Below, in pieces: positions 1-8,686 of a stretch of 64,000 nucleotides of DNA. The notes beneath the pieces were generated by a model. The model was not told where the DNA came from. It did no database searches and saw nothing but the letters and a program-made list of their open reading frames with translations. A program made the position numbers and the translations under genes. Position 1 is the stretch's first letter, and every line of letters starts with the position of its first letter. The DNA is from Lewinellaceae bacterium (GTDB lineage: Bacteria > Bacteroidota > Bacteroidia > Chitinophagales > Saprospiraceae). Location of the stretch: assembly GCA_020636315.1 (NCBI GenBank), contig JACJYA010000008.1, positions 124,001 through 188,000 of the forward strand, written 5' to 3'.

Positions 1-1060
1 TAAGCTCGCCCGAGATCTGAGGCATTAAAGAAGGAATAAAGACAACATCCGCAGTTGTAGTTGCCGGGCATCCCTGTTCATTCGTAACCGTTACGCTGTA
101 GGCGCCTTCAACATCAACTTCGATCACCTGAACGGTGTCGCCGGTGGACCAGAGGTAGCCGTCAAATGGGCCGGCATCGAGGGTGGCGAAGGTGCCCGGA
201 CAGAAGGTGAACTGGCCAGTGACCTCAGGCATGGGGCTAACCTCTTGTTCGACCAGTACGGATGTTTGTCCGGTGCACCCTTCCTCATTGGTGACGATAA
301 CGGTGTAAACCCCTTCCGCACCGGCAGTAATGGTTTGAGTGGTGTCGCCGGAAGACCATTGAAAGGCCGAATAGGGCCCGGCGTCGAGGGTAGTCGTGGA
401 GTCCGGACAGATCAGCAACTCTCCGGTGATCTCCGGAATAACCGAAGCCCCCTGCTCCACCTCAACGGTTGCTTCTCCGGTACAACCGAATTCATCGGTA
501 ACGGTGACGCTGAAGTCTCCGCTCCGGTTGACGGCGATGGCCTGAGTAGTATCTCCTGTGGACCAGATGTAGCTTTCATAATCGCCGGCATCAAGTGTGG
601 TGATATCACCGGAACAGATAAACAAGTCTCCGGTTATCTGAGGCGCCACCTCAGTCCTTTCGGTGACCTCCACAGTGCCTTGCCCGGTGCATCCTTCTTC
701 ATTGACTACCGTCACCGTGATGGAGCCTTCTGTATTCACGGTAATGGTTTGGGTAAAATCGCCGGTGGACCAGAGGTAAAAATCATAAGGGCCGGCATCG
801 AGCGTGGTGGAGCCGCCAGGACAAAAGAAGAGATTTCCCGAAACCTGAGGCATGGGCGTTTCCACCGATGTTACTTCCAGGGAGGCCTCTCCGGTACAGC
901 CCAATTCATCGGTTACGGTAACTCCATAAGTGCCTTCCTGATCGATAATGATGAAATTTGCCATTTCGCCGGTGGACCAGAGGTAAGTTTCATACTCACC
1001 GGTTTCCAGAGTAGTGCCCTGTCCCTGGCAAAATGTAGTGTCTCCGCTGATAGCGGGTTC
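1..1060 (-). repeat. Tandem ~207-nt (69-residue) Ig/PKD-like repeats
   Basis: Inside the giant adhesin, repeat units begin near 1049, 843, 633, 428, 221 and 14 (reading leftwards). Each carries the pattern P-x-[IV]-[ST]-G, a lone Cys before 'TTLDAG', then 'WSTGDTTQTI', 'VTVTDE' and 'GCTG'. Five are complete and a sixth is cut by the edge. Two Cys per unit suggest one disulfide per domain. Confidence 0.8.
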
Positions 1061-4000
1061 CGGGTTATCGATCACCAGAATGGAAACCGTATCCCTGTCC
1101 AGGCAGCCCTGTCCGTCAGTAACATCGACGAAATATTCGGCGGGGCCGTCGGGAATAGCCGTCACCGAAGCCATATTGCCCAGGTTATCACTCCAGCTGA
1201 AATCATAATCTCCATCGCCTCCCGTTGCCGAAGCCGTAAGGGTGATAGAGTCGCCCCGGCAGAGAAAGAAATCATTGCCGGCGTTGGCCAGAAGAGGTGC
1301 TCTGTCCGGCACGGCAAAGGCCATGGAATCCCGGCAACCGTAGCCATCTGTAACCGTGACCTGGTAGGTGTCAGGGCACAACCCGGTTATGGTGCTGATG
1401 GTATCGCCGGTTGACCACAGATAAGAATAGGCCGGTTGGCCTCCTACCGGCACCGCTTCCAGTTGGCCGTCGCATTGGCCGAAGCAACTGATCCCGGTAA
1501 CCAATGCTTCTATCGAATCCAGGCGGGCGGGAATGCCGTTCCACTCCAGGGCGCCCAGGTCGGTTGTCCCTTCGTAAAAGCGGTTCAAGCCGGCCAGGTC
1601 AATATCCAGGATTTCCAGGCTGTCCAGGTCGCTATCGAGGTCAAAGGAGTCGATGGGAAGGAAAGCATTCAGTCCGGCATTGACGGCAGGGGAGCAGGGC
1701 TGAAGGCTGAGGTCTCCGTCATCCGGAGCGATGTACAAAGGATCGATGGACTGCACGGCATCCTGGGTTCCCACACCGTTGTATCCGTCCTGTATGATGC
1801 AATGTGAAAGAGAGAGGATACCCTCGCCGTTATAGACCTCATTCCCGGCCAGGTTTGCGCTGTCTTCCCAGAAGATGCTGTTCTGGATCGTCATTTCATT
1901 CACGCCTCCGTCGGACCCGTGGATATAGACTCCTCCTCCTGACAATTGGGCGGTATTGCCGTAAAATGAACAATTGGCCAGCCTGTTCCGGGAGGTTCCT
2001 CCTGTAGTCAGAAAGGAGGTAGAATAAACGGCGCCGCCATTCAATGCCGCCTGGTTGTCCAGGAATACGCAGTTGATGGCCTCGCCGGTGTTGACTGCCC
2101 CCTGGCTGCCACGGAAATAAAGGGCTCCGCCGTCTCTTTGGCTGCGGTTGCCTGAGAAAAAACAGTTGATGATGCGGTCATTGGCCAGCACCTGGTCAAA
2201 AGAGGCGCGGTTAAAAATGGCACCTCCGTTGCCTCCGGCAATGTTGTTGATGAATTGAGAGTTGCTGATCACATTATTCGACACCGTATTGGAAGACATC
2301 AGCATCCAGATGGCCCCTCCGCGGCCAAAATCTCCCACCGACTCATTGTTCTCGAAGCGGCAGCTGTCGATGCGTACTGCCGAATAGCTACTGGGCAGCA
2401 TATTTTCGCTGCTGATGTTGATGACCATAGCCCCGCCGTCGTCCCCCGAGTAATTATTTAGGAAAGTACAGCCAGTGAACCGGGGTTCGATCGTAGCGCC
2501 TACCGACCCGGCCACGTAAACGGCCCCTCCGCGGCTGATGGCCTGCAGGGAGCAGGTGTTGCCCTCGAAAAGGCAATTGCGGATCTCCGCTCTGATCGCT
2601 CCGCTGCCGCTGCCTTCCATGGCCATGCCCCCGCCCCCGGTGGCGTAATTGTTGCGGATAATACAATTGCGGACCACAGGGCTGGCGGCCATGCCATTTC
2701 GCCCGTCGATGTAAACCCCACCGCCGAAAAAGAAGCCGAATGGCCCGTCTCCATTACCTTCTTCAATGGTGAACCCATCGAGCAGGGTCTTTGAGGAGAC
2801 ATTCTTCAGGAGAACGACCCTGTAAGCATTGTCGGTACTATCGCCAGACATACCGATATCGCCGCTGAGAATGGTGGGGAACGCTTCGTAATCCCGCTGT
2901 TCCAGTGCATCCTCCACTCCGGCAAAACCTCCATACAGTTCCACTCCATTGCGGAGCTGAAATGCCTTTTCCCGGTCGCTGTCCGTGCAGGGAGAACAGG
3001 TAACCGGAAGATATATGCCTTCCGCCACCCAGACCTGGTCGCCCGGATATGCAGCTTTCAGGCCGTCCTGTAAGTCGGTGAAGGCGTCTTCCCAGGAGGT
3101 GCCGTCATTATTTCCGGTGGCATCAATATCTACGAATATTCTGCCGTTTTCATAAGCACCAATATCGATCACCATATTCTGGATGCGCCGGGTTCCGTCC
3201 AGGTCAGTAGTGATGTCCGGAGGGAAAATGGCGTTCAGGCCGGCATCAGCACCGGGAGAGCAGGGAAGCAGGTGGAGGTTGCCTTCCTGTGGGGCGGCGT
3301 ATTGAGGGTCTTCGAAGAGGTTATTGCCTTCATCGTTCACCCCGGCCGGTATGCCTCCCTCTATAATGCAGTGAGCCAGAGAAACGCTTCCTCCGTTATT
3401 GAGAATCTCCTTTCCTGCCACCCCCACGCTGTCACCCCAGAAAATACAGTTGGTGGCTTCCATAGAATTGATGCCTCCTGATGCGCCGTCGATAAACATA
3501 CCGCCCCCTTCCATTTCTGCGGAATTGCCGTAAAAAGAGCAATTGATCAGTTGGTTCTGGGTAGTCCCGGCCGTAGTGGAAAAAGAAGTGGAAAAAACGG
3601 CGCCGCCGTTCATTGCCGCCTGGTTGCGGAAAAAGGCACAGTTGATGGCCTGGCTGGTATTCACCGCCTCCTCGCTGCCGCGAAAATAGAGGGCGCCCCC
3701 ATCCTGAAGGCTGCTGTTGCCGGAAAAGAAGCAGTTGATGATGCGGTCGCCGGCCTGGCTGAGGGCGGAGGAAGCCCGGTTAAATACGGCGCCGCCATGG
3801 CTGCCGGACAGGTTGTTGATGAACCTCGAGTTGCGGATCATATTATGCGACTCGGTATTGGCGGAGATCAACATCCAGATGGCGCCGCCACGAGCGAAAT
3901 CACCCTGTGTTTTATTGTTCTCGAAAAGGCAGCTATCGATCTGAATTGCAGAATAGCTGCGGGAAAGCATTACCGTACTGCTGATGTTAATGGCCATAGC

Positions 4001-4801
4001 CCCGCCGTCATCACCCGAAAAGTTATTTCTGAAGGAACAGCCCAAAAACCTCGGCTCTATGGTGGCGCCAACTGATCCATTTATATAAACGGCCCCTCCG
4101 CGGCTGATGGCGAGCAAAGAGCAGGTGTTGCCTTCGAAGAGGCAATTGCTTATTTCTGTCCTGATGCTTCCGCTTCCGCTGCCTTCCATTGCGATGGCGC
4201 CTCCGCCGGTGGCATAGTTGTTCCGGAAGGTACAGTTTCGAATGATGGGGGCGCCGGCCATTCCGTTTCGCCCGTCAATATAAAGCCCGCCGCCCAGCGA
4301 AAAGCCGAATGGGCCGTCTGCATTACCCTCCTCGACGATAAACCCATCGAGGATGGAGGTGGAGTCCACATTCACTGCTATCAGGACCCGGAAGGCATTG
4401 TCCGTGCTGTCAGAAGAAAGGCCTATGTCTCCACTGAGGATGGTGGGGTTGGCCTGTATGTCTCTTTCCTCCCGGTTGGCTTCCGTACCGGCAAAACCGC
4501 CGTAAAGAGCCACGTTGTTCTTCATGGGAAACGACTGCTCGCGGTCAGTTCCGGTACAGGGGGAGCATTCCACCGGCCGGTAGGTACCGCGGGCCACCCA
4601 GATCTCTCCGGAATCTGTGGCGGACAGTGCATCCTGCAGGTTCGGGTAAGCCTGAGCCCAGGAGGCCCCACAGCCAACTGTACAGGAGGAACCGGCGTCC
4701 ACATAAACAACCTGATTATAGGACAGGCAGGGAAACAGAAAGAAGGCACAGCATAAAAAGGCAGCTAGGGCCTTTAGGGAAAAGGGGGCTACTACATGCA
4801 T
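1..4801 (-). CDS. Giant exported adhesin, duplicated beta-helix plus PKD/SprB-like repeats (C-terminus off the window)
   Basis: On the minus strand an uninterrupted frame runs from the ATG at 4801 to the left edge, 1600 codons without a stop, so the gene is partial. A signal peptide (about residues 1-30, hydrophobic core AAFLCCAFFLF) is followed by two homologous modules. Each opens with 'VYVDA' or 'IFVDIDATGNNDGTSWEDA' and continues with 'EIWVARGTY'/'QVWVAEGIY', 'YGGFAG', 'SGDIG' and many N-C-x-F-x-x-N rungs, typical of right-handed parallel beta-helices (choice-of-anchor Q type). A SprB-like unit ('YLWSTGD...TYQVTVTDGYGC') and at least five ~69-residue Ig/PKD-like repeats follow. Bacteroidota proteins of this build are normally secreted by T9SS and surface attached, but the sorting domain would lie beyond the edge. 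The start is supported by a GGAG 14 nt upstream. Function is inferred as adhesion or matrix. Confidence 0.85.
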   Translation of the reverse strand, partial: MHVVAPFSLKALAAFLCCAFFLFPCLSYNQVVYVDAGSSCTVGCGASWAQAYPNLQDALSATDSGEIWVARGTYRPVECSPCTGTDREQSFPMKNNVALYGGFAGTEANREERDIQANPTILSGDIGLSSDSTDNAFRVLIAVNVDSTSILDGFIVEEGNADGPFGFSLGGGLYIDGRNGMAGAPIIRNCTFRNNYATGGGAIAMEGSGSGSIRTEISNCLFEGNTCSLLAISRGGAVYINGSVGATIEPRFLGCSFRNNFSGDDGGAMAINISSTVMLSRSYSAIQIDSCLFENNKTQGDFARGGAIWMLISANTESHNMIRNSRFINNLSGSHGGAVFNRASSALSQAGDRIINCFFSGNSSLQDGGALYFRGSEEAVNTSQAINCAFFRNQAAMNGGAVFSTSFSTTAGTTQNQLINCSFYGNSAEMEGGGMFIDGASGGINSMEATNCIFWGDSVGVAGKEILNNGGSVSLAHCIIEGGIPAGVNDEGNNLFEDPQYAAPQEGNLHLLPCSPGADAGLNAIFPPDITTDLDGTRRIQNMVIDIGAYENGRIFVDIDATGNNDGTSWEDAFTDLQDGLKAAYPGDQVWVAEGIYLPVTCSPCTDSDREKAFQLRNGVELYGGFAGVEDALEQRDYEAFPTILSGDIGMSGDSTDNAYRVVLLKNVSSKTLLDGFTIEEGNGDGPFGFFFGGGVYIDGRNGMAASPVVRNCIIRNNYATGGGGMAMEGSGSGAIRAEIRNCLFEGNTCSLQAISRGGAVYVAGSVGATIEPRFTGCTFLNNYSGDDGGAMVINISSENMLPSSYSAVRIDSCRFENNESVGDFGRGGAIWMLMSSNTVSNNVISNSQFINNIAGGNGGAIFNRASFDQVLANDRIINCFFSGNRSQRDGGALYFRGSQGAVNTGEAINCVFLDNQAALNGGAVYSTSFLTTGGTSRNRLANCSFYGNTAQLSGGGVYIHGSDGGVNEMTIQNSIFWEDSANLAGNEVYNGEGILSLSHCIIQDGYNGVGTQDAVQSIDPLYIAPDDGDLSLQPCSPAVNAGLNAFLPIDSFDLDSDLDSLEILDIDLAGLNRFYEGTTDLGALEWNGIPARLDSIEALVTGISCFGQCDGQLEAVPVGGQPAYSYLWSTGDTISTITGLCPDTYQVTVTDGYGCRDSMAFAVPDRAPLLANAGNDFFLCRGDSITLTASATGGDGDYDFSWSDNLGNMASVTAIPDGPAEYFVDVTDGQGCLDRDTVSILVIDNPEPAISGDTTFCQGQGTTLETGEYETYLWSTGEMANFIIIDQEGTYGVTVTDELGCTGEASLEVTSVETPMPQVSGNLFFCPGGSTTLDAGPYDFYLWSTGDFTQTITVNTEGSITVTVVNEEGCTGQGTVEVTERTEVAPQITGDLFICSGDITTLDAGDYESYIWSTGDTTQAIAVNRSGDFSVTVTDEFGCTGEATVEVEQGASVIPEITGELLICPDSTTTLDAGPYSAFQWSSGDTTQTITAGAEGVYTVIVTNEEGCTGQTSVLVEQEVSPMPEVTGQFTFCPGTFATLDAGPFDGYLWSTGDTVQVIEVDVEGAYSVTVTNEQGCPATTTADVVFIPSLMPQISGEL
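1530..4710 (-). repeat. Internal duplication of a ~520-residue beta-helix module
   Basis: Two copies lie head to tail at about 4710-3150 and 3150-1530. They match along their whole length at an offset of about 1.57 kb. For example, both contain 'LYGGFAG', 'ISRGGAVY', 'SGDDGGAM', 'DRIINCFFSGN' and 'GGALYFRGS' in the same order and spacing. The copies have diverged by many substitutions, so this is an old or selected duplication rather than an assembly artefact. Confidence 0.8.
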
Positions 4802-4924
4802 CTTAGCGGGTCGTTTTCTCCGTTAACAAGTTTTGGGAATTCCTGCTGGGGTAGATGGTGGCCAGATAGGCTTCAACGATCAGTGATATTGGAAAGGGGC
4901 GCAGCCTATACTGTTTCTCAGCGT

Positions 4925-4956
4925 CAAATTTATCAAAGTTTGGAGAAGATAAAGAA
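4925..4956 (-). promoter_or_regulatory. Possible Bacteroidota-type promoter for the giant adhesin
   Basis: Reading the minus strand, TAAATTTG (plus positions 4925-4932) matches the -7 consensus TANNTTTG exactly. The -33 element is weak (TTTC about 21 nt upstream). It would give a 5' leader of about 115 nt before the ATG at 4801. It lies in the only gap between the adhesin and the upstream CHAT operon, suggesting the adhesin is transcribed separately. Confidence 0.3.
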
Positions 4957-4970
4957 AAGGGGCTCGCTTT

Positions 4971-6938
4971 TTAAATGCTGCCCTCACATCTTTGGATCAT
5001 TTTATGGAGTGATTCGTCATCCGGTTTCAGTTGTTTGGCCTTCCTAAGCAGTTTCAGAGCATGAGAGCACCCTCCGTAATCCATGATGTTGGCCGCCCGG
5101 CTCATGTAATCCCTAAAGCGTTGCTCAATTGCATCTCTCGTAAGGGTGATCTTGCTTTGGATCAGCCCGTCGGGTGAGATATCGTTTGCCTGCTGATATT
5201 TTTCGAGGGCCAGGCGAAGAGTAGAGTCTTCGAGGGCCAGGGTATCGGCAAGGCTGACCAGCCGGGCAACCCTCCGGAATTTTCCCATCAGGGTGTCACT
5301 TTGGGCTTTTTGTTCCGGAGTGGCGATGAACAGCACCGCTTCCTGGAGAAGGCTGATGGCATTTTCGTAGTGCCCCTGGGTCTTCAGAGAAACAGCATTA
5401 GCTAGCTGGATATCAAAAAATGCCCTTTCTTTTTCGTTTCGCTGATAAAGGGCCCAGATAAAAAAGGCCAGCGCCACAATTGCCGCCAGGCTCGTCAGCA
5501 AAGTGAAAAAGCGCTGTCGCCTGGCGGCTCTTTTTTCTGCTTCGAGCTTTTGTTGTACGAGGCGGAGTTCGCGTTGCTGGCGGGCCTTTTCTTCTGCATC
5601 CAGTTTATCGGCATGGGCCTGGCTATCGTGAATGTATTGCAGTATTTCCTTGTCCAGGGTAAGCTGAGGCAGGTAATCCTCATAAGCATTGAGTTGTTTT
5701 CGGCTGAGAAATTCACCTGTCTGGCAATAATCCAGATAGTTGCCCTGTATGCGCCTTTTGGCCTCATTGAGCTGCCGCTGTTCACTGGTGCGTTGCTCAT
5801 CGATCAGAGCGGCGAGGCTGTCGTGCGCCAGTTCCATGATATTGTCGGAAAACCGGATGAGGCGGCTCTGTTCCAGCAGCTCGACACAATCAGAAAGGGC
5901 GGCGGTTGCCAGGGGCGGCAACAGGCTGAGGGCAGGCTCTTCGGGCAGCACCTCTTTGCTTTCCTCCCGGCGGCAATAGCCTATGGGCCGCTTGGTGCCT
6001 TCTTCGGTGACAAAAGCATCGAGGATTTCACGGACAGCTCCGTCGGGGAACCCCGGATATTTTCGGGCCAGCAACTGCTGAATGGACGCTTGCTGCTGGT
6101 GCAGAAATTTTTCCAGTACATGCTCTATCGAACCGAAGGCTTTGATCTCCTGCCTGGAGAATTCGAGGGGAGGAAGTTTTTCTCCCCTTTCTTCTTCGCC
6201 GTACGTGCGGTGGTAATCTTCCCGGTACAACATATCCAGATAGGCCTGGAAGTAGGGGAGCTGAATACCTGACTTTCCTGCGCTGATGTTGTCGATGATC
6301 AACTGGAGGCTCTCCTCCTCCGGTTTTTCGAGGGCGATGTTGAACTGCTCAAAAGAGGAAGTCAGGACGGTTTTTACTTTAGCCGCATTCATGGGCTCTA
6401 CCCGGAGCCGGAAATCGAAAAGGGAAGGGATGGCCTTTTCAAATGAGTACAGCCTCCCCAGGTACTCCTCCCGGACGGCAAGGATAATGGTACAGGGCAG
6501 GTCGGCCCCGATAAGCATTTTCAGGCCTTCAAGCAATTGCTGTTGCTCTTCCCGGGAGCCGAGAATGAACAATTCTTCCAACTGGTCAAAGATCAGGAAG
6601 ACCGGGCGCAGGTAGTGGCGGTACAATTGATAAACCATTTCCGGCAGGGAATCAGAGGCTTCAATACCGTGCAATTCTCCTTTTAGCACATCCCGGAGGG
6701 ACCAGTTGATATTATCCTGACGCCGAATGAATAGCGGGAACCAGTCAGGCCCTTCGAAACAACTCGCCAGGCCGCATTGAATAAGGCTGGTCTTACCTGT
6801 ACCGGATAAGCCGTAAACCAGGAGCAGAGGCGTTTTAAAAACCATTTTGTACAGTTCTTCCGTTTCCGTTTCCCTGCCGAAGAACTGGCCTTTATCTTCC
6901 AGAGTATAAGCATCCAGAAATTTAAAAGGGCTTCTCAT
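4971..6938 (-). CDS. nSTAND-type NTPase with coiled coil, one transmembrane helix and C-terminal helical repeats
   Basis: 655 residues. The P-loop is GLSGTGKTS (residues 43-51) and Walker B is FLIFDQLEEL (114-123). A conserved 'MELAHDSLAALI' (about 368-379) matches the winged-helix end typical of nSTAND1 ATPases. A charged coiled coil (about 440-475) leads into a single transmembrane helix (about 477-498), then a TPR-like tail with 'GHYENAISLLQEA'. STAND proteins are signal-activated switches that oligomerise on ligand sensing. The start overlaps the stop of the CHAT gene by 4 nt (ATGA), so the two are translationally coupled. I infer a cytoplasmic ATPase tethered to the inner membrane, with the tail in the periplasm, relaying a signal to the CHAT protease. 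Last gene of the five-gene operon. Confidence 0.85.
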   Translation of the reverse strand: MRSPFKFLDAYTLEDKGQFFGRETETEELYKMVFKTPLLLVYGLSGTGKTSLIQCGLASCFEGPDWFPLFIRRQDNINWSLRDVLKGELHGIEASDSLPEMVYQLYRHYLRPVFLIFDQLEELFILGSREEQQQLLEGLKMLIGADLPCTIILAVREEYLGRLYSFEKAIPSLFDFRLRVEPMNAAKVKTVLTSSFEQFNIALEKPEEESLQLIIDNISAGKSGIQLPYFQAYLDMLYREDYHRTYGEEERGEKLPPLEFSRQEIKAFGSIEHVLEKFLHQQQASIQQLLARKYPGFPDGAVREILDAFVTEEGTKRPIGYCRREESKEVLPEEPALSLLPPLATAALSDCVELLEQSRLIRFSDNIMELAHDSLAALIDEQRTSEQRQLNEAKRRIQGNYLDYCQTGEFLSRKQLNAYEDYLPQLTLDKEILQYIHDSQAHADKLDAEEKARQQRELRLVQQKLEAEKRAARRQRFFTLLTSLAAIVALAFFIWALYQRNEKERAFFDIQLANAVSLKTQGHYENAISLLQEAVLFIATPEQKAQSDTLMGKFRRVARLVSLADTLALEDSTLRLALEKYQQANDISPDGLIQSKITLTRDAIEQRFRDYMSRAANIMDYGGCSHALKLLRKAKQLKPDDESLHKMIQRCEGSI

Positions 6939-8683
6939 ACCGCTTCTTTCATTGGTTGTTGAAAAATGAGCCGGGCAAATGCGTCAAATTGAGTTTTTAT
7001 GACTTTCAGATTAGGCTGCTGCCGGATCAGCAACTGCCGGTCATTGGGCTTGTAAACGTGTTTGTAACAATAGGCATCCTCCCCCTTTTCATAATGGTCG
7101 AAATAGTAAAGCTTGGCAATGGCCGCCTTTTCATCGAAAGCGTTCTCATCAATGAGGAAGGGAGACAGGTTGAGGTAATTCTGGCGAGCCTGCCCGTTGT
7201 TGAAAAGCAGCACGGATGCATTATCCATATATTTTTCCAGCACCTGTTGCTCTTCAGCCAGCCCGACAAACCGCTGAATGAGCCGAACCAGCTTGTGTTT
7301 AAACCGGGGGGCTTTTGAGTGCCGGTATTTGATAACATCGATATCTTTTACAGAGGCCAGTGTATAACGGGCTATGAAGCCCAGGCAGCCCAGAATGGCG
7401 GCCAGTTTTTCTTCCGCGATCCGGCAGAGCTGAATGGCCTCGCTATCGGCCAGCGCGGACGGAGGGGCAAGTTTTTCTTTGGCCTTCTCCATGAACAGAC
7501 AGGCGCTGCAGAAATCGGTCTGCTCCTTAAAAATAGCTGATGTGTCCTCTAGTTCGGGGATGAAAAACGGTATTTTGTTTTCCTCCAGCGCAATGACCGC
7601 CTGCCGGATCAAAGGAAGGTAATTGTATGCTGCCTTTTCATGGCTTCCGGAAAGGAAAAAGGCCCTGATGGTTTGCTGCAGCCCGGCCGGGAGCCTGATC
7701 TTTTTGTCTTCGGCAAGTGCATCCCAAAGCTGCGCCAGGAGAATGAAGGCCAGCAATTCAATAATGGTATCATAGGCCACGGCCATCTGGCGCAGGCGGG
7801 CCGGGCCGGGCTTGTCATAAAAAACGGCTTTTGAGGTTTCCGATTCCGGCACCAGCAGTTTGCGCAGTTGTTCACTGATCGGGTGAGGGAGGCTTCTCAG
7901 AATAGCCTCCCGTTTGTCGAGGATGCTGTGTTCGGCGCCAAGTGACTCGTCTTCCTCTATCTTTCTGGCCTCTTCATTATGGGGGGCCAGTTTTTCGATC
8001 AGTTGGGAGATCAGGTACGCATTGGGCTCCTGAGCCGGCCCGTAAGCCTCAGCGGGAAGATCGGGCAATTTCCATTCGGCTTCCGATGGCTCCTTATAGA
8101 ATAACCCCCAAAGAGAAGCCTTTGTATCTCCCTGTTCAATGCCTACCCCGCGCATTGCCGGCAATTTTTCACCCGCTTCCACCTGTGCGGCTCCCAGGCC
8201 TGCCTGGAACGCTTCGGCTACAGTACTGTATTGTTCATTCAGCGACTGGTAGAAACTGATGGCGAACTGCGTGGCCGTACGGTCTCCAACCGGAGCGCTG
8301 GTGGCAACGACTACCGGGTGGTTCTTCAGGCTCAGCAATTTCTTCACCTGGCCGCCGGTAGAACAGCCGTTCAGCACTACCAGCCTGAGGCGGGGGCAGA
8401 GTTCCAGTAATTCTGCTATACCGGCAGCCCCGGCCTTTTTGTCTTCCAGGGCCAGCACATCCCGGCCGGCATGGCCACTGAAGTGAAAAACAGTGATGTA
8501 ATCCCTGAAGAGCACCAGGTATTCCGCAATCTTTGAAACGGAAGTGTTCGAATCGCGATGAATGGCAAAATGCCGCTGCAGTGCACGCCGGGAAAGGAGG
8601 CCATATACCTTGTCATCTTCTTCCCTGAGGGTGGGAAGCGGAGCCTCCTGGCTATTGGCAAAAGCAAGAAATAGGATATCCAT
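6935..8683 (-). CDS. CHAT-domain caspase-like cysteine protease
   Basis: 582 residues. The N-terminal ~170 residues form a CHAT (caspase HetF-associated with TPRs) domain. The catalytic His is in 'FHFSGHAG' (His71) and the catalytic Cys in 'VVLNGCSTGG' (Cys107), each after a hydrophobic beta-strand as in caspases; both catalytic residues are intact. The rest is a helical region I do not recognise. There is no signal peptide or membrane helix, so it is cytoplasmic. Its ATG lies 3 nt after the WD40 stop and its end overlaps the nSTAND gene. CHAT proteases paired with STAND ATPases act as bacterial cell-death or defence effectors in several studied systems; that role here is inference. Substrate unknown. 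Confidence 0.88.
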   Translation of the reverse strand: MDILFLAFANSQEAPLPTLREEDDKVYGLLSRRALQRHFAIHRDSNTSVSKIAEYLVLFRDYITVFHFSGHAGRDVLALEDKKAGAAGIAELLELCPRLRLVVLNGCSTGGQVKKLLSLKNHPVVVATSAPVGDRTATQFAISFYQSLNEQYSTVAEAFQAGLGAAQVEAGEKLPAMRGVGIEQGDTKASLWGLFYKEPSEAEWKLPDLPAEAYGPAQEPNAYLISQLIEKLAPHNEEARKIEEDESLGAEHSILDKREAILRSLPHPISEQLRKLLVPESETSKAVFYDKPGPARLRQMAVAYDTIIELLAFILLAQLWDALAEDKKIRLPAGLQQTIRAFFLSGSHEKAAYNYLPLIRQAVIALEENKIPFFIPELEDTSAIFKEQTDFCSACLFMEKAKEKLAPPSALADSEAIQLCRIAEEKLAAILGCLGFIARYTLASVKDIDVIKYRHSKAPRFKHKLVRLIQRFVGLAEEQQVLEKYMDNASVLLFNNGQARQNYLNLSPFLIDENAFDEKAAIAKLYYFDHYEKGEDAYCYKHVYKPNDRQLLIRQQPNLKVIKTQFDAFARLIFQQPMKEAV

Positions 8684-8686
8684 TGA

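Noticed and set aside
245..1414. 389-codon plus-strand frame, with others to 4075
   Set aside because: Antisense to the giant adhesin. The translated text repeats every 69 residues only because the opposite strand has tandem repeats.
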